From positions 1 to 64,000 of the forward strand of contig NZ_LZJK01000091.1 in the NCBI RefSeq assembly GCF_001667945.1: a DNA stretch of 64,000 nucleotides, read 5' to 3'. Within the stretch, counting starts at the first letter, position 1, and every line of letters begins with the position of its first letter. The notes below the pieces were generated by a model, which searched no databases, was not told where the DNA came from, and saw nothing but the letters and a program-made list of their open reading frames with translations. Position numbers and translations under genes: made by a program. The stretch is from Mycolicibacter sinensis (lineage in GTDB: Bacteria > Actinomycetota > Actinomycetes > Mycobacteriales > Mycobacteriaceae). Shown in pieces: positions 1 to 11,020 of this stretch.

Positions 1-157
1 TGCGCACCGCGCTCGAACCGCTGTGCACCGAACTCGACATCGCACCGGCGCCGCGGCTGACCGGCACCGCCGCGGTCTGGCACCTGAGCAGCCCGATCAC
101 CGGCCGGCTCCGCGACACCGCCACCACCGCACTGGATTTGGCACTGGCGCTGCACCC
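1..157 (+). other. entC: Displaced internal segment of entC in the opposite orientation
   Basis: Read on the plus strand from base 3, this stretch encodes an internal EntC segment that starts RTALEPLCTEL and continues through WHLSSPITGRLRD to LALALHPT. That is the part of isochorismate synthase that should follow the N-terminal part encoded on the minus strand at 158-913. Bases 1-77 repeat coding sequence already present on the minus strand at 158-234. Bases 78-157 are new EntC sequence, and reading breaks after HPT. The gene therefore folds back on itself here, which no intact gene could do. A chimeric molecule or contig-end artefact is more likely than a true rearrangement. Confidence 0.8.
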
Positions 158-234
158 GACCGCGGCGGTGCCGGTCAGCCGCGGCGCCGGTGCGATGTCG
201 AGTTCGGTGCACAGCGGTTCGAGCGCGGTGCGCA
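1..234. repeat. Perfect 77-base inverted repeat with 80-base loop
   Basis: Bases 1-77 are the exact reverse complement of bases 158-234, checked base by base; the loop is 78-157. The arm reaches position 1, so the repeat may continue outside the window. Both arms are entC coding sequence. The inner ends (ACCGCCGCGGTC at 66-77 and GACCGCGGCGGT at 158-169) may be a short native inverted repeat within entC at which the fold-back happened. An arm of exactly 77 bases equals a common assembler k-mer size, which hints at an assembly-graph hairpin at a contig end. Confidence 0.9.
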
Positions 235-913
235 ACTGGTCGACGACCAACTGATGCTCGTGGCGGTTCTTGCCGGATTCGGCCAGCGCGGCCCCGTTGG
301 CGGCATCGACGGCCGGGTCGGGCGAGCGGGGTGCCGAGCCGGCGAACGGGCGGCAGGTCACCCGGTCGCCGTCGCGGGCGACCAGCAACTCGGGGCTGGC
401 GCCCACCAGGACCGCCCCGGCGTAGGCGTCCCCGGCAGCGCTCAGGTCGACCAGATAGCCGTAGCCGCTCGGATCGGCGGCGATCAACCGGCGCAGCACG
501 GTACCGGTGTCCAACGGCGCGTCGGCGGCCAGTCGCAGGCCGCGGGCCAGCACCACTTTGCGCAGCGCCCCCTGCGTCGCGGTCAGTTCGTGCAGAGCCC
601 GGCGGATCCGGGCCCGGTGCTCGTCGGGCTCCGGCAGCTGCGCCACGATGCGCACCGTGGGCAGTGCCGCAGCGGGGGCTCGCAGCGCGTCATCGTGACG
701 CACCCGGGCCGGGGCGAACAGGGCGGCAGCGCCATCCGGGCGGAAAGGCAACGCGCCCACCACAATTGGTGCCTCACCGGACGCCAGCGCGGCCTGCGCG
801 TCGGCGACATCGCAGAATCCGGTCACGGCTTCGTCGGCCACCAGTGTCCCGGCCGGTCCGGACAGCACGAACGCCGGTGCCGTCGGCGTCGTCGGGGTCG
901 TCGGCGTCGTCAG
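158..913 (-). CDS. entC: Isochorismate synthase EntC, N-terminal part (truncated by fold-back)
   Basis: EntC-type isochorismate synthases convert chorismate to isochorismate; the context product (salicylate/siderophore or menaquinone) is not decided here. About 250 residues can be read, including GAL..F, KVVLARGLRL, GYGYLVDL, VGASPELLVARDG and CRPFAGSAPR, all typical of the chorismate-binding fold. The C-terminal catalytic half is absent because the sequence inverts at 158. The start is uncertain. An in-frame stop lies just upstream, and the only candidates are a CTG at 913 overlapping the gpm2 stop region (GGGAG lies 6 bases upstream of it) or a GTG at 868. It lies directly downstream of gpm2 on the same strand, as in M. 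tuberculosis Rv3214-Rv3215. Confidence 0.8.
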
Positions 914-914
914 C

Positions 915-1511
915 TCAGGCTCCCGGCCCGGTCAGCCCGAGTGCGGTGAGCTGGCGTACCCCGTGCTCGAATCCGCAGACCGCGATCGACGCTGCGGGCA
1001 TGCCGAAACGCGCACCGTCGGCCAACGGCAGCTCGAGCCAACGGGTGATCACCGCCCGGGAGAAGTGACCGTGCCCGACGAAGACCACGTCACGCGCGAC
1101 CAGCTGCCGCAGCGCCAACGCCACCGCCCGGTCGGCGCGATCGCTGACCTGTGCCACGGTTTCACCGCCCGCGCTGCCGTGCGTCCAGATCAACCAGTCG
1201 GATTCGGATTCCCTGATCTGCGCGGTGGTCAGACCCTCGTAGCGGCCGTAGTCCCATTCGGCGAGGTCGTCGGAGACTTCGTCGACGTGCAGCCCGGCGA
1301 GCTCGGCGGTGACCTGGGCGCGCCGGCGCGGGCTGGAGACCACCAGCGGGTTGTCCAGCCGCAGTTTGGCCAGCGTTGCGCGGGCGGCGACTGCTTGGCG
1401 CCGGCCGGTGTCGGTCAGCGCCAAATCGCTGCGCCCGGTGTGCTGCCCGCCTTTTGACCACTCGGTTTCACCGTGGCGCAACAGCAGCAGTCGGTGCTCC
1501 TCGATGCCCAC
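915..1511 (-). CDS. gpm2: Histidine phosphatase, Gpm2/acid phosphatase type
   Basis: A 198-residue protein of the histidine phosphatase (phosphoglycerate mutase-like) superfamily. The phosphohistidine motif LLRHGETEW is near the N-terminus, the second arginine is in SSPRRRAQ, the acid is in DLAEWDYGRYEG, and the second histidine is in FVGHGHFSRA. The M. tuberculosis orthologue Rv3214 was annotated as phosphoglycerate mutase 2 but is reported to behave as an acid phosphatase. No cofactor-dependent mutase insert is visible, and the protein is shorter than GpmA, so phosphatase activity is more likely. It is divergent from the ParA gene across about 130 bases and abuts entC downstream. Confidence 0.88.
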   Translation of the reverse strand: MGIEEHRLLLLRHGETEWSKGGQHTGRSDLALTDTGRRQAVAARATLAKLRLDNPLVVSSPRRRAQVTAELAGLHVDEVSDDLAEWDYGRYEGLTTAQIRESESDWLIWTHGSAGGETVAQVSDRADRAVALALRQLVARDVVFVGHGHFSRAVITRWLELPLADGARFGMPAASIAVCGFEHGVRQLTALGLTGPGA

Positions 1512-1642
1512 GCCCGTCGATTCTGCCCGACGGCGGACACCGAGCCGCGTTTGGTGCTGCCGGGCCGCAAGCCGTGCCAGTATGGCGGTGGTGCAAAGGG
1601 AGGAACCGATGTGGGGGTACCACCGGAGAGGGGCGGCGCCAC

Positions 1643-2443
1643 ATGAGTCAGCTGCGGATATTGGCGGTTGCCAATCAGAAAGGGGGCGTGGCCAAGACCA
1701 CGACGGTGGCGTCCCTGGGGGCGGCGATGGCCGAACTGGGCCAGCGGGTGTTGCTGGTCGACCTCGATCCGCAGGGCTGCCTGACCTTCTCCCTGGGGCA
1801 CGACCCCGACAAGCTGCCGGTGTCGGTGCACGAGGTGCTGCTCGGCGAGGTCGAGCCCAATGCCGCGCTGGTGTCGACCGACGAAGGCATGACGCTGCTG
1901 CCGGCCAACATCGATCTGGCCGGCGCCGAGGCGATGCTGCTGATGCGGGCCGGCCGCGAGTATGCCCTGCAGCGCGCGCTGGCCAAGCTGGACGGCGAGT
2001 TCGACGTGGCGGTCATCGACTGCCCGCCGTCGCTGGGGGTGCTCACCCTCAACGGGCTCACCGCGGCCGGCGAGGTGATCGTGCCGCTGCAGTGCGAGAC
2101 CCTGGCCCATCGCGGCGTCGGTCAGTTCCTGCGCACGGTGGCCGACGTCCAGCAGATCACCAATCCGAAGCTGCGCCTGCTGGGTGCGTTGCCGACGCTG
2201 TACGACTCGCGCACCACCCACACCCGCGATGTGCTGCTCGACATCGCCGACCGGTACGGCCTGGCGGTGCTGGGCCCGCCGATCCCGCGCACCGTGCGGT
2301 TCGCCGAGGCCAGCGCATCGGGTGCGTCGGTGATCGCGGGACGCAAGAACAAAGGGGCCCAGGCGTATCGGGAGCTGGCCGAAGCGCTGCTCAAGCACTG
2401 GCAGAAGGGCACGGCGCTACCGACCTTCACCCCCGAGGTCTAG
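1643..2443 (+). CDS. ParA/Soj-family ATPase, orphan (Rv3213c-like)
   Basis: A 266-residue MinD/ParA P-loop ATPase. The deviant Walker A is NQKGGVAKTT at about residues 11-20, followed by LLVDLDPQG (Walker A prime) and VAVIDCPPSLG (Walker B). Family members polymerise or bind DNA in an ATP-dependent way to position chromosomes or protein complexes. No parB partner or parS-like repeat lies nearby, so this is not the chromosomal partition pair and its cargo is unknown. The ATG at 1643 is preceded by a purine-rich GGAGAGGGG about 8 bases upstream. An upstream in-frame extension overlaps gpm2 and lacks family sequence, so it was rejected. Confidence 0.88.
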   Translation: MSQLRILAVANQKGGVAKTTTVASLGAAMAELGQRVLLVDLDPQGCLTFSLGHDPDKLPVSVHEVLLGEVEPNAALVSTDEGMTLLPANIDLAGAEAMLLMRAGREYALQRALAKLDGEFDVAVIDCPPSLGVLTLNGLTAAGEVIVPLQCETLAHRGVGQFLRTVADVQQITNPKLRLLGALPTLYDSRTTHTRDVLLDIADRYGLAVLGPPIPRTVRFAEASASGASVIAGRKNKGAQAYRELAEALLKHWQKGTALPTFTPEV

Positions 2444-2463
2444 CCGTTCCCGGCGGAGAGCAT

Positions 2464-2531
2464 GCGTGTCTGTTTGGCGACACGCCGGGTTGGGCTGTAC
2501 CGCCGTGCACGCTCGCGCGGTAGCTCAACCC
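2464..2531. terminator. Convergent hairpins between parA-like gene and Rv3212-like gene
   Basis: Two adjacent inverted repeats lie between the two convergent stops. One is GCGTGTC (2464-2470) with GACACGC (2479-2485). The other is imperfect: GGGTTGGGCT at 2487-2496 with AGCTCAACCC near 2522-2531, overlapping the end of the leftward gene. No U-tract follows either, which is common for mycobacterial terminators. The placement between convergent genes suggests bidirectional termination, but this is inferred from structure only. Confidence 0.45.
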
Positions 2532-3760
2532 AGCGCGACCACGGTGTCGCCGCGCTGCTCCAGCACCGTGGGACCCGAGACTGCCGGAAACACCGCCCGC
2601 GTCCCGGGCGGGCGACTGACCGGGATGACGCGTTCGGGTGCGCCGGTGCGCTGGTCGAAGACACCGACCCCGCCGGTCACCGGTATCAGCAGCCGATTGG
2701 CCATCAGTGCTGCCGGCCCCAACGGCGCCGCGGCCCCGGCCGCCGGGACGGTGTAGCGGTAAGTCAGGGTGCCGGCGTCGAACACCATCACCGCGTCACC
2801 GGTCCACCAGCACACCAACCCGGTGGGCCGGGACACCTGCAGGGCCGCGCTGTCGGGGCTGGCCTTGCCCGGCAGCAGCGTCGTGGCGATCCTGGTGCCG
2901 GTCTGGTCGACTACTTCCACCCGCGGCCGCGGTGTGGGCAGATAGACCGCGGTGTTGGCGCCGGTATCGGAGTCGGTCACCGCCAGCACCCGGGCACCGG
3001 AGTCGGCGGCCACCCCCGGCTGGGGGACATGCTGGCGCTCCGGCTCGTCTTCTTCCTTCCCGGGGCGCAGCAGCGTCAGTTGCAGATCGTCTTGCCCGGG
3101 ACAGGATTCGAGCACCGAGACCGCCGACGAGGCCGCGGCCGCCGACACCAGGGTGCAGCCCTGGCCGCGGCCGCGAGCTGACGGTTTGACCCGGGCGTCG
3201 ATCTCCCCGTAGGACAGCACCCGGACCAGGTCCGAGCGCCACAGTTCCAGGCGGGTGGGTCCGGCCGAGAGCACCGCACTGCCCTCGGAGGTGACGGTCA
3301 CCTTCTTATCGGCGTAACTGGTTCGAGCCGGACCGCGCCAGCCGGTGGCGGCGACGACCGTGCTGACCTGACCGCAGCCGCGGGCATCGGGATACACCGC
3401 GACGGCATAGCGGTAGATCCAGGACACGGCGCACAGATCGACCCCGCGGGCATAGCTCCAGCGTTCCTCGCCGGTGACCGGGTCGCGGCCGGTCAGCTGC
3501 GGCCCGTCGCCGGTGATCACCGTGCCGGACACCATCACCGGCGCCGTGGTGACCGGGCTGGCGGCCGTCCAGAGCTGGGTCAGCGACGCCGGCACCATAG
3601 CGGCCGATGGGGGATTGGTCGATGAGTCCGTCGCCGGCCGGCTGACGGTGGCGCGGGCGTCACTGGTCCACCAGACGATCACGCCGGCGACGACGACGGC
3701 GACCGCGATCACCGCTGCGGCCACCAGATCGCCGGCGGTGCGGCGCTCCGGTCGCACCAT
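2525..3760 (-). CDS. Membrane-anchored PQQ-like/beta-propeller protein (Rv3212-like)
   Basis: A 411-residue protein with a short cytoplasmic N-terminus, one hydrophobic segment at about residues 15-31 and a long Thr/Ser/Pro-rich exported domain. The exported part has repeated blades with motifs such as DPVTGEERWSYARG, typical of PQQ-like beta-propellers. Four or more cysteines (C-A-V-S, RGCGQ, GQGCT, ESCPG) could form disulfides outside the membrane. The orthologue Rv3212 is called an alanine/valine-rich membrane protein; its role is not established to my knowledge. It starts 14 bases after the rhlE stop on the same strand, so co-transcription is likely. Confidence 0.8.
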   Translation of the reverse strand: MVRPERRTAGDLVAAAVIAVAVVVAGVIVWWTSDARATVSRPATDSSTNPPSAAMVPASLTQLWTAASPVTTAPVMVSGTVITGDGPQLTGRDPVTGEERWSYARGVDLCAVSWIYRYAVAVYPDARGCGQVSTVVAATGWRGPARTSYADKKVTVTSEGSAVLSAGPTRLELWRSDLVRVLSYGEIDARVKPSARGRGQGCTLVSAAAASSAVSVLESCPGQDDLQLTLLRPGKEEDEPERQHVPQPGVAADSGARVLAVTDSDTGANTAVYLPTPRPRVEVVDQTGTRIATTLLPGKASPDSAALQVSRPTGLVCWWTGDAVMVFDAGTLTYRYTVPAAGAAAPLGPAALMANRLLIPVTGGVGVFDQRTGAPERVIPVSRPPGTRAVFPAVSGPTVLEQRGDTVVALG

Positions 3761-3774
3761 CTCGGCGGCCCGGC

Positions 3775-5292
<1,518 letters not shown>

Positions 5293-5533
5293 GCGCTGGC
5301 AGGTGCCTTTCGAAGTCGGCGCGGTAGGTAGGTCGATCGCGGTGTGGTCGGGGCGCACACGCTGTGACGGTCGATACTTACTTGCCGATTCGGGGCCCTG
5401 CACTCGCCGAGCAGGCGGGCCAACCGCGTGTACGCACATTGCGCGGCAGCGCCGAACCGGCACTGCCTGGTAGCCATACTACCTGGTCGGGCCGGGCATC
5501 GGTCCAATGCGGCGGAACGCCTACAGTGTGGTG
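5293..5533. promoter_or_regulatory. Divergent intergenic region rhlE / ferritin-like gene
   Basis: About 240 non-coding bases separate the divergent rhlE and ferritin-like genes and must hold promoters for both. The rhlE 5-prime leader could be long, as for other helicase genes. I see a short imperfect symmetry (GTAGCCATACTAC around 5470) but no convincing promoter consensus or riboswitch. Confidence 0.4.
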
Positions 5534-6229
5534 ATGAATTCGGTTCCCTCAGCCGATCCGGTGGAGCAGGCTTCGCAGCCGCGGCTGTCCGCCGATCATC
5601 CCGGTGTCACTGAGCTTTTCGCCCTGCTCGCCTACGGCGAGGTAGCGGCGTTCTATCGGCTCACCGACGAGGCCCGCATGGCACCCGACCTGCGTGGGCG
5701 GATCTCGATGGCGGCCATGGCCGCCGCCGAGATGGGTCACTTCGAGTTGTTGCGCGAAGCCCTGGCCAGCCGCGGTGTCGACGTGGTGGCGGCGATGTCG
5801 AAATATGCCACCGCCCTGGACAACTACCACCGGCTGACGATGCCCAGCACCTGGCTGGAGGCTCTGGTCAAGACCTACGTCGGTGACGCGATGGCCGCCG
5901 ACTTCTACCTGGAGATCGCCGACGGCCTGCCCGACGAGGCGGCCGACGTGGTGCGGGCGGTGCTCGCCGAGACCAAGCACTCCCAGTTCGTCGTCGACGA
6001 GGTGCGCAGCGCGATCACCTCCAGCGCCAAACAACGCAGCCGGCTGGCGCTGTGGTCACGGCGGCTGCTCGGCGAGGCGATCACCCAGGCGCAGTACGTG
6101 CTGGCCGACCACGACGAACTCGTCGATCTGGTGATCTCCGGCGCCGCCGGGCTGAGCCACCTGGCCGGGTTCTTCGAACGGGTCCAGCACACCCACGACG
6201 AGCGCATGCGGGAACTCGGGCTGGCCTAA
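5534..6229 (+). CDS. Ferritin-like-fold protein (Rv3210c-like)
   Basis: A 231-residue, mostly helical protein matching the ferritin-like fold group that resembles tRNA-(ms2io6A)-hydroxylase MiaE. Candidate di-iron ligands are glutamates and histidines in AYGEVAAFYR, AAAEMGHFELL, ADFYLEIADG and ETKHSQFVVDEV, in the usual E...ExxH...E...ExxH order. It may therefore be a di-iron oxidase or a hydroxylase, but no substrate is known. The ATG at 5534 gives a length like the M. tuberculosis orthologue as I recall it; a GTG at 5531 is equally possible. It is followed after about 100 bases by the DUF3107 gene. Confidence 0.78.
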   Translation: MNSVPSADPVEQASQPRLSADHPGVTELFALLAYGEVAAFYRLTDEARMAPDLRGRISMAAMAAAEMGHFELLREALASRGVDVVAAMSKYATALDNYHRLTMPSTWLEALVKTYVGDAMAADFYLEIADGLPDEAADVVRAVLAETKHSQFVVDEVRSAITSSAKQRSRLALWSRRLLGEAITQAQYVLADHDELVDLVISGAAGLSHLAGFFERVQHTHDERMRELGLA

Positions 6230-6330
6230 CCGGTCGGTTATCGCCGACGGCGAACGGCCGGTGCGTTCCAACCCCGTGGCCGTCCACTAGCCTGCTTAAC
6301 AACGCCCACCGCGACACGAAAGGGGCCGGC

Positions 6331-7476
<1,146 letters not shown>

Positions 7477-8511
7477 GTGACCTACGACCCGGGGCAACGT
7501 GGCGGCGGTCGAGCCCCGGTGCTTCGGGATCGTTTCCGCGAACCCCTGCGCGCGCAACGTGACCCGCTGGCCGCCGGCGCCGGCCGGTTGCGGTCCGACC
7601 GCGACGTGCACCGGCAGTGGCGCAAGCAGAGCTGGCTGGGCAGGTTCGTGTCCACCTACGGCTGGCGCGCCTACGCCCTGCCGGTGCTGATGGTGCTCAC
7701 CGTCGTGGTGGTGTATCAGACCGTGACCGGCACCGGCGTGCGGGCCTCGGAGATCGACGAGCCGGTCCAGGGCCCGCCGACAATCGGCTCGGCCGGCACC
7801 TCGATCATCGGCGCGCCACCACGCGGCCTCACCGAATTCGACGTCAACCTGCCGACCGGCGTGCTGCCCGATGGTGGGCCGTTCACCGAAGCCGGTGACA
7901 TGGCCTGGCACATCATTCCGGGCACCGTGCCGGTGTTCGGCCGGGGCACCGAGAAGGTGTTCGCCTACACCATCGAGGTGGAGAACGGCATCGACACGAC
8001 CGCCTTCGGCGGCGACGAGGCGTTCGCCCGGATGGTCGACCAGACCTTGCGCAACCCCAAGGGGTGGACGCACACACCGCAGATCGGGTTCGTCCGAGTC
8101 GACGCGACCAGCGGGGTCGACCCTGATTTCCGGATCTCGCTGACCTCACCGATGACGGTCCGGGAGGGCTGCGGCTACGAGATCCCGCTGGAAGCGTCCT
8201 GCTACAACCCGTCCTACGGGGCGAGGTCGGAACCGCGGGTGTTCATCAACGAGGCCCGCTGGGTGCGCGGGGCGGTGCCCTTCCAGGGGGATATCGGCTC
8301 CTACCGGCAGTACCTGATCAACCACGAGGTCGGTCACGCCATCGGCTACCAGCACCACGAGCCGTGCGAAAAGCAGGATGCCCTGGCGCCCGTGATGATG
8401 CAGCAGACGTTCGGCACCTCCAATGACGATGCGGCGAAGTTCGACCCGGACTGGGTCAAGCCCGACGGCAAGACCTGCCGGTTCAACCCGTGGCCCGCTC
8501 CGATCCCCTGA
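7477..8511 (+). CDS. DUF3152 membrane-anchored metallopeptidase-like protein (Rv3207c-like)
   Basis: A 344-residue protein with a basic N-terminal tail, one membrane helix at about residues 60-80 (ALPVLMVLTVVVVYQ) and an exported C-terminal domain. That domain contains a zinc-metallopeptidase motif, NHEVGHAIGYQHHEPC, matching the HExxHxxGxxH pattern of metzincin-like enzymes. Cysteines in GCGYE, SCYNP, EPCEK and TCRF may form disulfides. This is the actinobacterial DUF3152 family; the substrate is unknown and activity is inferred from the motif. GTG at 7477 is chosen, but a TTG at 7459 in the same frame is possible. Confidence 0.84.
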   Translation: MTYDPGQRGGGRAPVLRDRFREPLRAQRDPLAAGAGRLRSDRDVHRQWRKQSWLGRFVSTYGWRAYALPVLMVLTVVVVYQTVTGTGVRASEIDEPVQGPPTIGSAGTSIIGAPPRGLTEFDVNLPTGVLPDGGPFTEAGDMAWHIIPGTVPVFGRGTEKVFAYTIEVENGIDTTAFGGDEAFARMVDQTLRNPKGWTHTPQIGFVRVDATSGVDPDFRISLTSPMTVREGCGYEIPLEASCYNPSYGARSEPRVFINEARWVRGAVPFQGDIGSYRQYLINHEVGHAIGYQHHEPCEKQDALAPVMMQQTFGTSNDDAAKFDPDWVKPDGKTCRFNPWPAPIP

Positions 8512-8633
8512 ACCGGCACCGGTCTTCCCGGCGCTGGGGAGGCGCGGTGGTGGGGGAAGCGTCGCGAGCCGTTTGTCGTTGACCCCAGCAGCTGCTGTGA
8601 TGGTGAGTGGAAGCGATCTTGAGGAGACTCTCG

Positions 8634-9812
8634 GTGTCGAATTCACTGCCGCCGCTGGTGGAACCGGCCGGTGAACTGACCAAGGAAGAGGTGGCGCGCT
8701 ACAGCCGCCACCTGATCATCCCGGACGTCGGCGTGCAGGGGCAGAAGCGGCTCAAGAACGCCCGGGTGCTGGTGATCGGCGCGGGTGGGCTCGGCGCGCC
8801 GACGCTGCTGTACCTGGCGGCCGCCGGTGTCGGCACCATCGGAATCGTCGACTTCGACGTCGTCGAGGAATCCAATCTGCACCGCCAGGTCATCCACGGT
8901 GTCTCCGATATCGGCCGGTCGAAGGCCGAAAGTGCCCGCGACTCGATCAACGAGGTCAACCCGCTGGTCAACGTGCAGCTGCACCAGGTCCGGCTTCAGC
9001 CGGACAACGCCGTCGAACTGTTCGAGCAATATGACCTGATCCTGGACGGCACCGACAACTTCGCCACTCGCTATCTGGTCAACGATGCCGCGGTGCTGGC
9101 GCACAAGCCCTACGTGTGGGGGTCGATCTTCCGCTTCGCGGGCCAGATCTCGGTGTTCTGGGAGGACGCACCGGACGGACGGGGTCTCAATTACCGCGAC
9201 CTGTACCCCGAGCCCCCGCCGCCCGGGATGGTGCCGTCGTGCGCCGAGGGCGGGGTACTGGGGATTTTGTGCGCATCGGTCGGGTCGGTGATGGGCACCG
9301 AAGCGATCAAGCTGATCACCGGAATCGGGGACCCGCTGCTGGGCCGGCTGATGATCTACGACGCCCTGGAGATGAGCTACCGCACCATCGCGATCCGCAA
9401 GGATCCCTCCACGCCCAAGATCACCGAGCTGATCGACTACGAGGCGTTCTGCGGGGCGGTCTCCGACGAGGCGGCCGACGCGGCGGCCGGGTCCACCATC
9501 ACCCCGGCCGAGCTGCGTGCGCTGCTGGACTCCGGGCGGAAGCTGGCGCTGATCGACGTGCGCGAACCGGCGGAATGGGAGATCAACCGGATCGAGGGGG
9601 CCCGGCTGGTTCCGCAGTCGACGATCAACACCGGCGAGGGGTTGGCGGCCCTGCCGCAGGACCGGATGTCGGTGCTGTACTGCAAGACCGGTGTCCGCTC
9701 GGCGGAGGCGTTGGCGACGCTGAAGAAGGCCGGTTTCGCCAATGCCGTGCATCTGCAGGGGGGAATTGTGGCGTGGGCCAAGCAGATGCAGCCCGACATG
9801 GTGATGTACTGA
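8634..9812 (+). CDS. moeB1: Adenylyltransferase/sulfurtransferase MoeB1 (MoeZR)
   Basis: A 392-residue two-domain protein. The N-terminal ThiF/MoeB domain carries the nucleotide motif VIGAGGLGAPTLLYLAAAG and the DGTDNFATRYLVND segment. The C-terminal rhodanese domain (from about residue 285) has the active-site loop YCKTGVRSAEA with a catalytic cysteine. It adenylates and then thiocarboxylates small ubiquitin-like sulfur carriers. In M. tuberculosis the orthologue Rv3206c activates CysO for cysteine synthesis and probably MoaD for molybdopterin. The GTG at 8634 follows GAGGAG with good spacing. Its length equals that recalled for Rv3206c. Confidence 0.93.
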   Translation: MSNSLPPLVEPAGELTKEEVARYSRHLIIPDVGVQGQKRLKNARVLVIGAGGLGAPTLLYLAAAGVGTIGIVDFDVVEESNLHRQVIHGVSDIGRSKAESARDSINEVNPLVNVQLHQVRLQPDNAVELFEQYDLILDGTDNFATRYLVNDAAVLAHKPYVWGSIFRFAGQISVFWEDAPDGRGLNYRDLYPEPPPPGMVPSCAEGGVLGILCASVGSVMGTEAIKLITGIGDPLLGRLMIYDALEMSYRTIAIRKDPSTPKITELIDYEAFCGAVSDEAADAAAGSTITPAELRALLDSGRKLALIDVREPAEWEINRIEGARLVPQSTINTGEGLAALPQDRMSVLYCKTGVRSAEALATLKKAGFANAVHLQGGIVAWAKQMQPDMVMY

Positions 9813-9863
9813 CGCCCGGCGAGGCTCCCCGACGCCCCGGCCCGGACCGCATAGGCTTGTCGC

Positions 9864-10718
9864 GTGACTGTCGAGCCGCCGCCTGAACACGTGCTGGCGA
9901 CGTTCGGCCTTCGCAGCGTGGACCCGGTGCCCCTGGGCGCCGGCTGGGAGGACGGCTGGAAGTGCGGGGAAGTGGTGGTGTCGATGGTCGCCGACCACGC
10001 CCGGGCCGCGTGGTCGGCGAAGGTCCGCGAGACGCTGTTCGCCGACGGCATCCGGCTGGCCCGGCCGGTGCGCTCCACCGACGGCCGCTATGTGGTGTCG
10101 GGCTGGCGCGCGGACACCTTCGTCGCCGGCAGCCCCGAGCCCCGGCACGACGAGGTGGTCTCGGCGGCGGTTCGGCTGCATGAGGCCACCGCGAAGCTGG
10201 AGCGGCCCCGTTTCCTCACCCAGGCGCCGGTGGCGCCGTGGGCCGACGTCGACGTGTTCATCGCCGCCGACCGGGCCGCGTGGGAGGACCGGCCGTTCGC
10301 CTCGCTGCAGACCGGCGCCCGGCTGGCCCCGGGCTCGGTGGACGGTCAGCGGTCGATCGACCTGATCAACCAACTCGCCACGTTGCGCAAGCCCACCAAG
10401 AGTGCGAGCCAGTTGGTGCACGGCGATCTGTACGGCACGGTGCTGTTCTCCGGCGCGGCGGCGCCCGGCGTCACCGACATCACGCCGTACTGGCGTCCGC
10501 CGTCCTGGGCCGCCGGTGTGGTGGTGGTGGACGCCCTGTCGTGGGGTGACGCCGACGACGGGCTCATCGAGCGCTGGGAGTCGCTGCCGGAATGGCCGCA
10601 GATGCTGTTGCGCGCGTTGATGTTCCGGCTCGCCGTGCACGCTCTGCACCCGCGGTCGACGGCCGAGGCGTTCCCCGGCCTGGCGCGCACGGCGGCGCTG
10701 GTGCGCTTGGCGCTGTAG
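9864..10718 (+). CDS. TIGR02569 protein, phosphotransferase-like fold (Rv3205c-like)
   Basis: A 284-residue actinobacterial protein of the TIGR02569 group. The segment LVHGDLYGTVLF resembles the HGDxxxxN catalytic loop of aminoglycoside/choline-kinase-like proteins, but the usual Asn is replaced (HGDLYGTV) and the following DFD-type metal motif becomes GVTDITPYW. It may thus be a non-catalytic relative. No function is established that I know of. It lies 51 bases after moeB1 on the same strand and ends 2 bases from the convergent alkyltransferase-like gene. Confidence 0.75.
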   Translation: MTVEPPPEHVLATFGLRSVDPVPLGAGWEDGWKCGEVVVSMVADHARAAWSAKVRETLFADGIRLARPVRSTDGRYVVSGWRADTFVAGSPEPRHDEVVSAAVRLHEATAKLERPRFLTQAPVAPWADVDVFIAADRAAWEDRPFASLQTGARLAPGSVDGQRSIDLINQLATLRKPTKSASQLVHGDLYGTVLFSGAAAPGVTDITPYWRPPSWAAGVVVVDALSWGDADDGLIERWESLPEWPQMLLRALMFRLAVHALHPRSTAEAFPGLARTAALVRLAL

Positions 10719-10720
10719 CG

Positions 10721-11020
10721 TCAGAACCGGTGCCGCGCGGTGCGCAGGTCCACCCGGCCGTCGACGGCCAGAACCCCTTCGGCGCGAAGCCGTTCGAGTT
10801 GTTCGGTGCTCAGGTGCGCCGCCGGTCGCCCGGACGCCCGGATCACCCGATGCCAGGGCAGGTCAAAAGAATCGGTGCGCATGATCCATCCGACGATACG
10901 GGGATTGGAAAGCCCTGCCGCGGAAGCGATGTCGCCATAGGTGGCGACCCGGCCGGCAGGGATCGCGGCGACCAGCGCGCGCACCCGCTCGACCTGCTCG
11001 TCGGTGACCGCTGCCATCAT
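10721..11020 (-). CDS. Alkyltransferase-like (ATL) protein, Cys-to-Trp MGMT homologue
   Basis: A 99-residue protein of the O6-alkylguanine-DNA alkyltransferase DNA-binding fold. IPAGRVATYGDIA and GWIMRTD fit the family. The active-site PCHR of true methyltransferases reads PWHRV here, so the acceptor cysteine is replaced by tryptophan. Such ATL proteins bind and flag alkylated guanine for nucleotide-excision repair rather than repairing it themselves. The orthologue is Rv3204. It overlaps the upstream lipV stop by 4 bases (ATGA), so the pair is translationally coupled. Confidence 0.88.
   Translation of the reverse strand: MMAAVTDEQVERVRALVAAIPAGRVATYGDIASAAGLSNPRIVGWIMRTDSFDLPWHRVIRASGRPAAHLSTEQLERLRAEGVLAVDGRVDLRTARHRF

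Noticed and set aside
23..949. Long plus-strand open frame of about 308 residues
   Set aside because: It is the antisense of entC; the protein is Arg/Gly/His-rich with no family likeness, and GC-rich DNA gives such frames freely.
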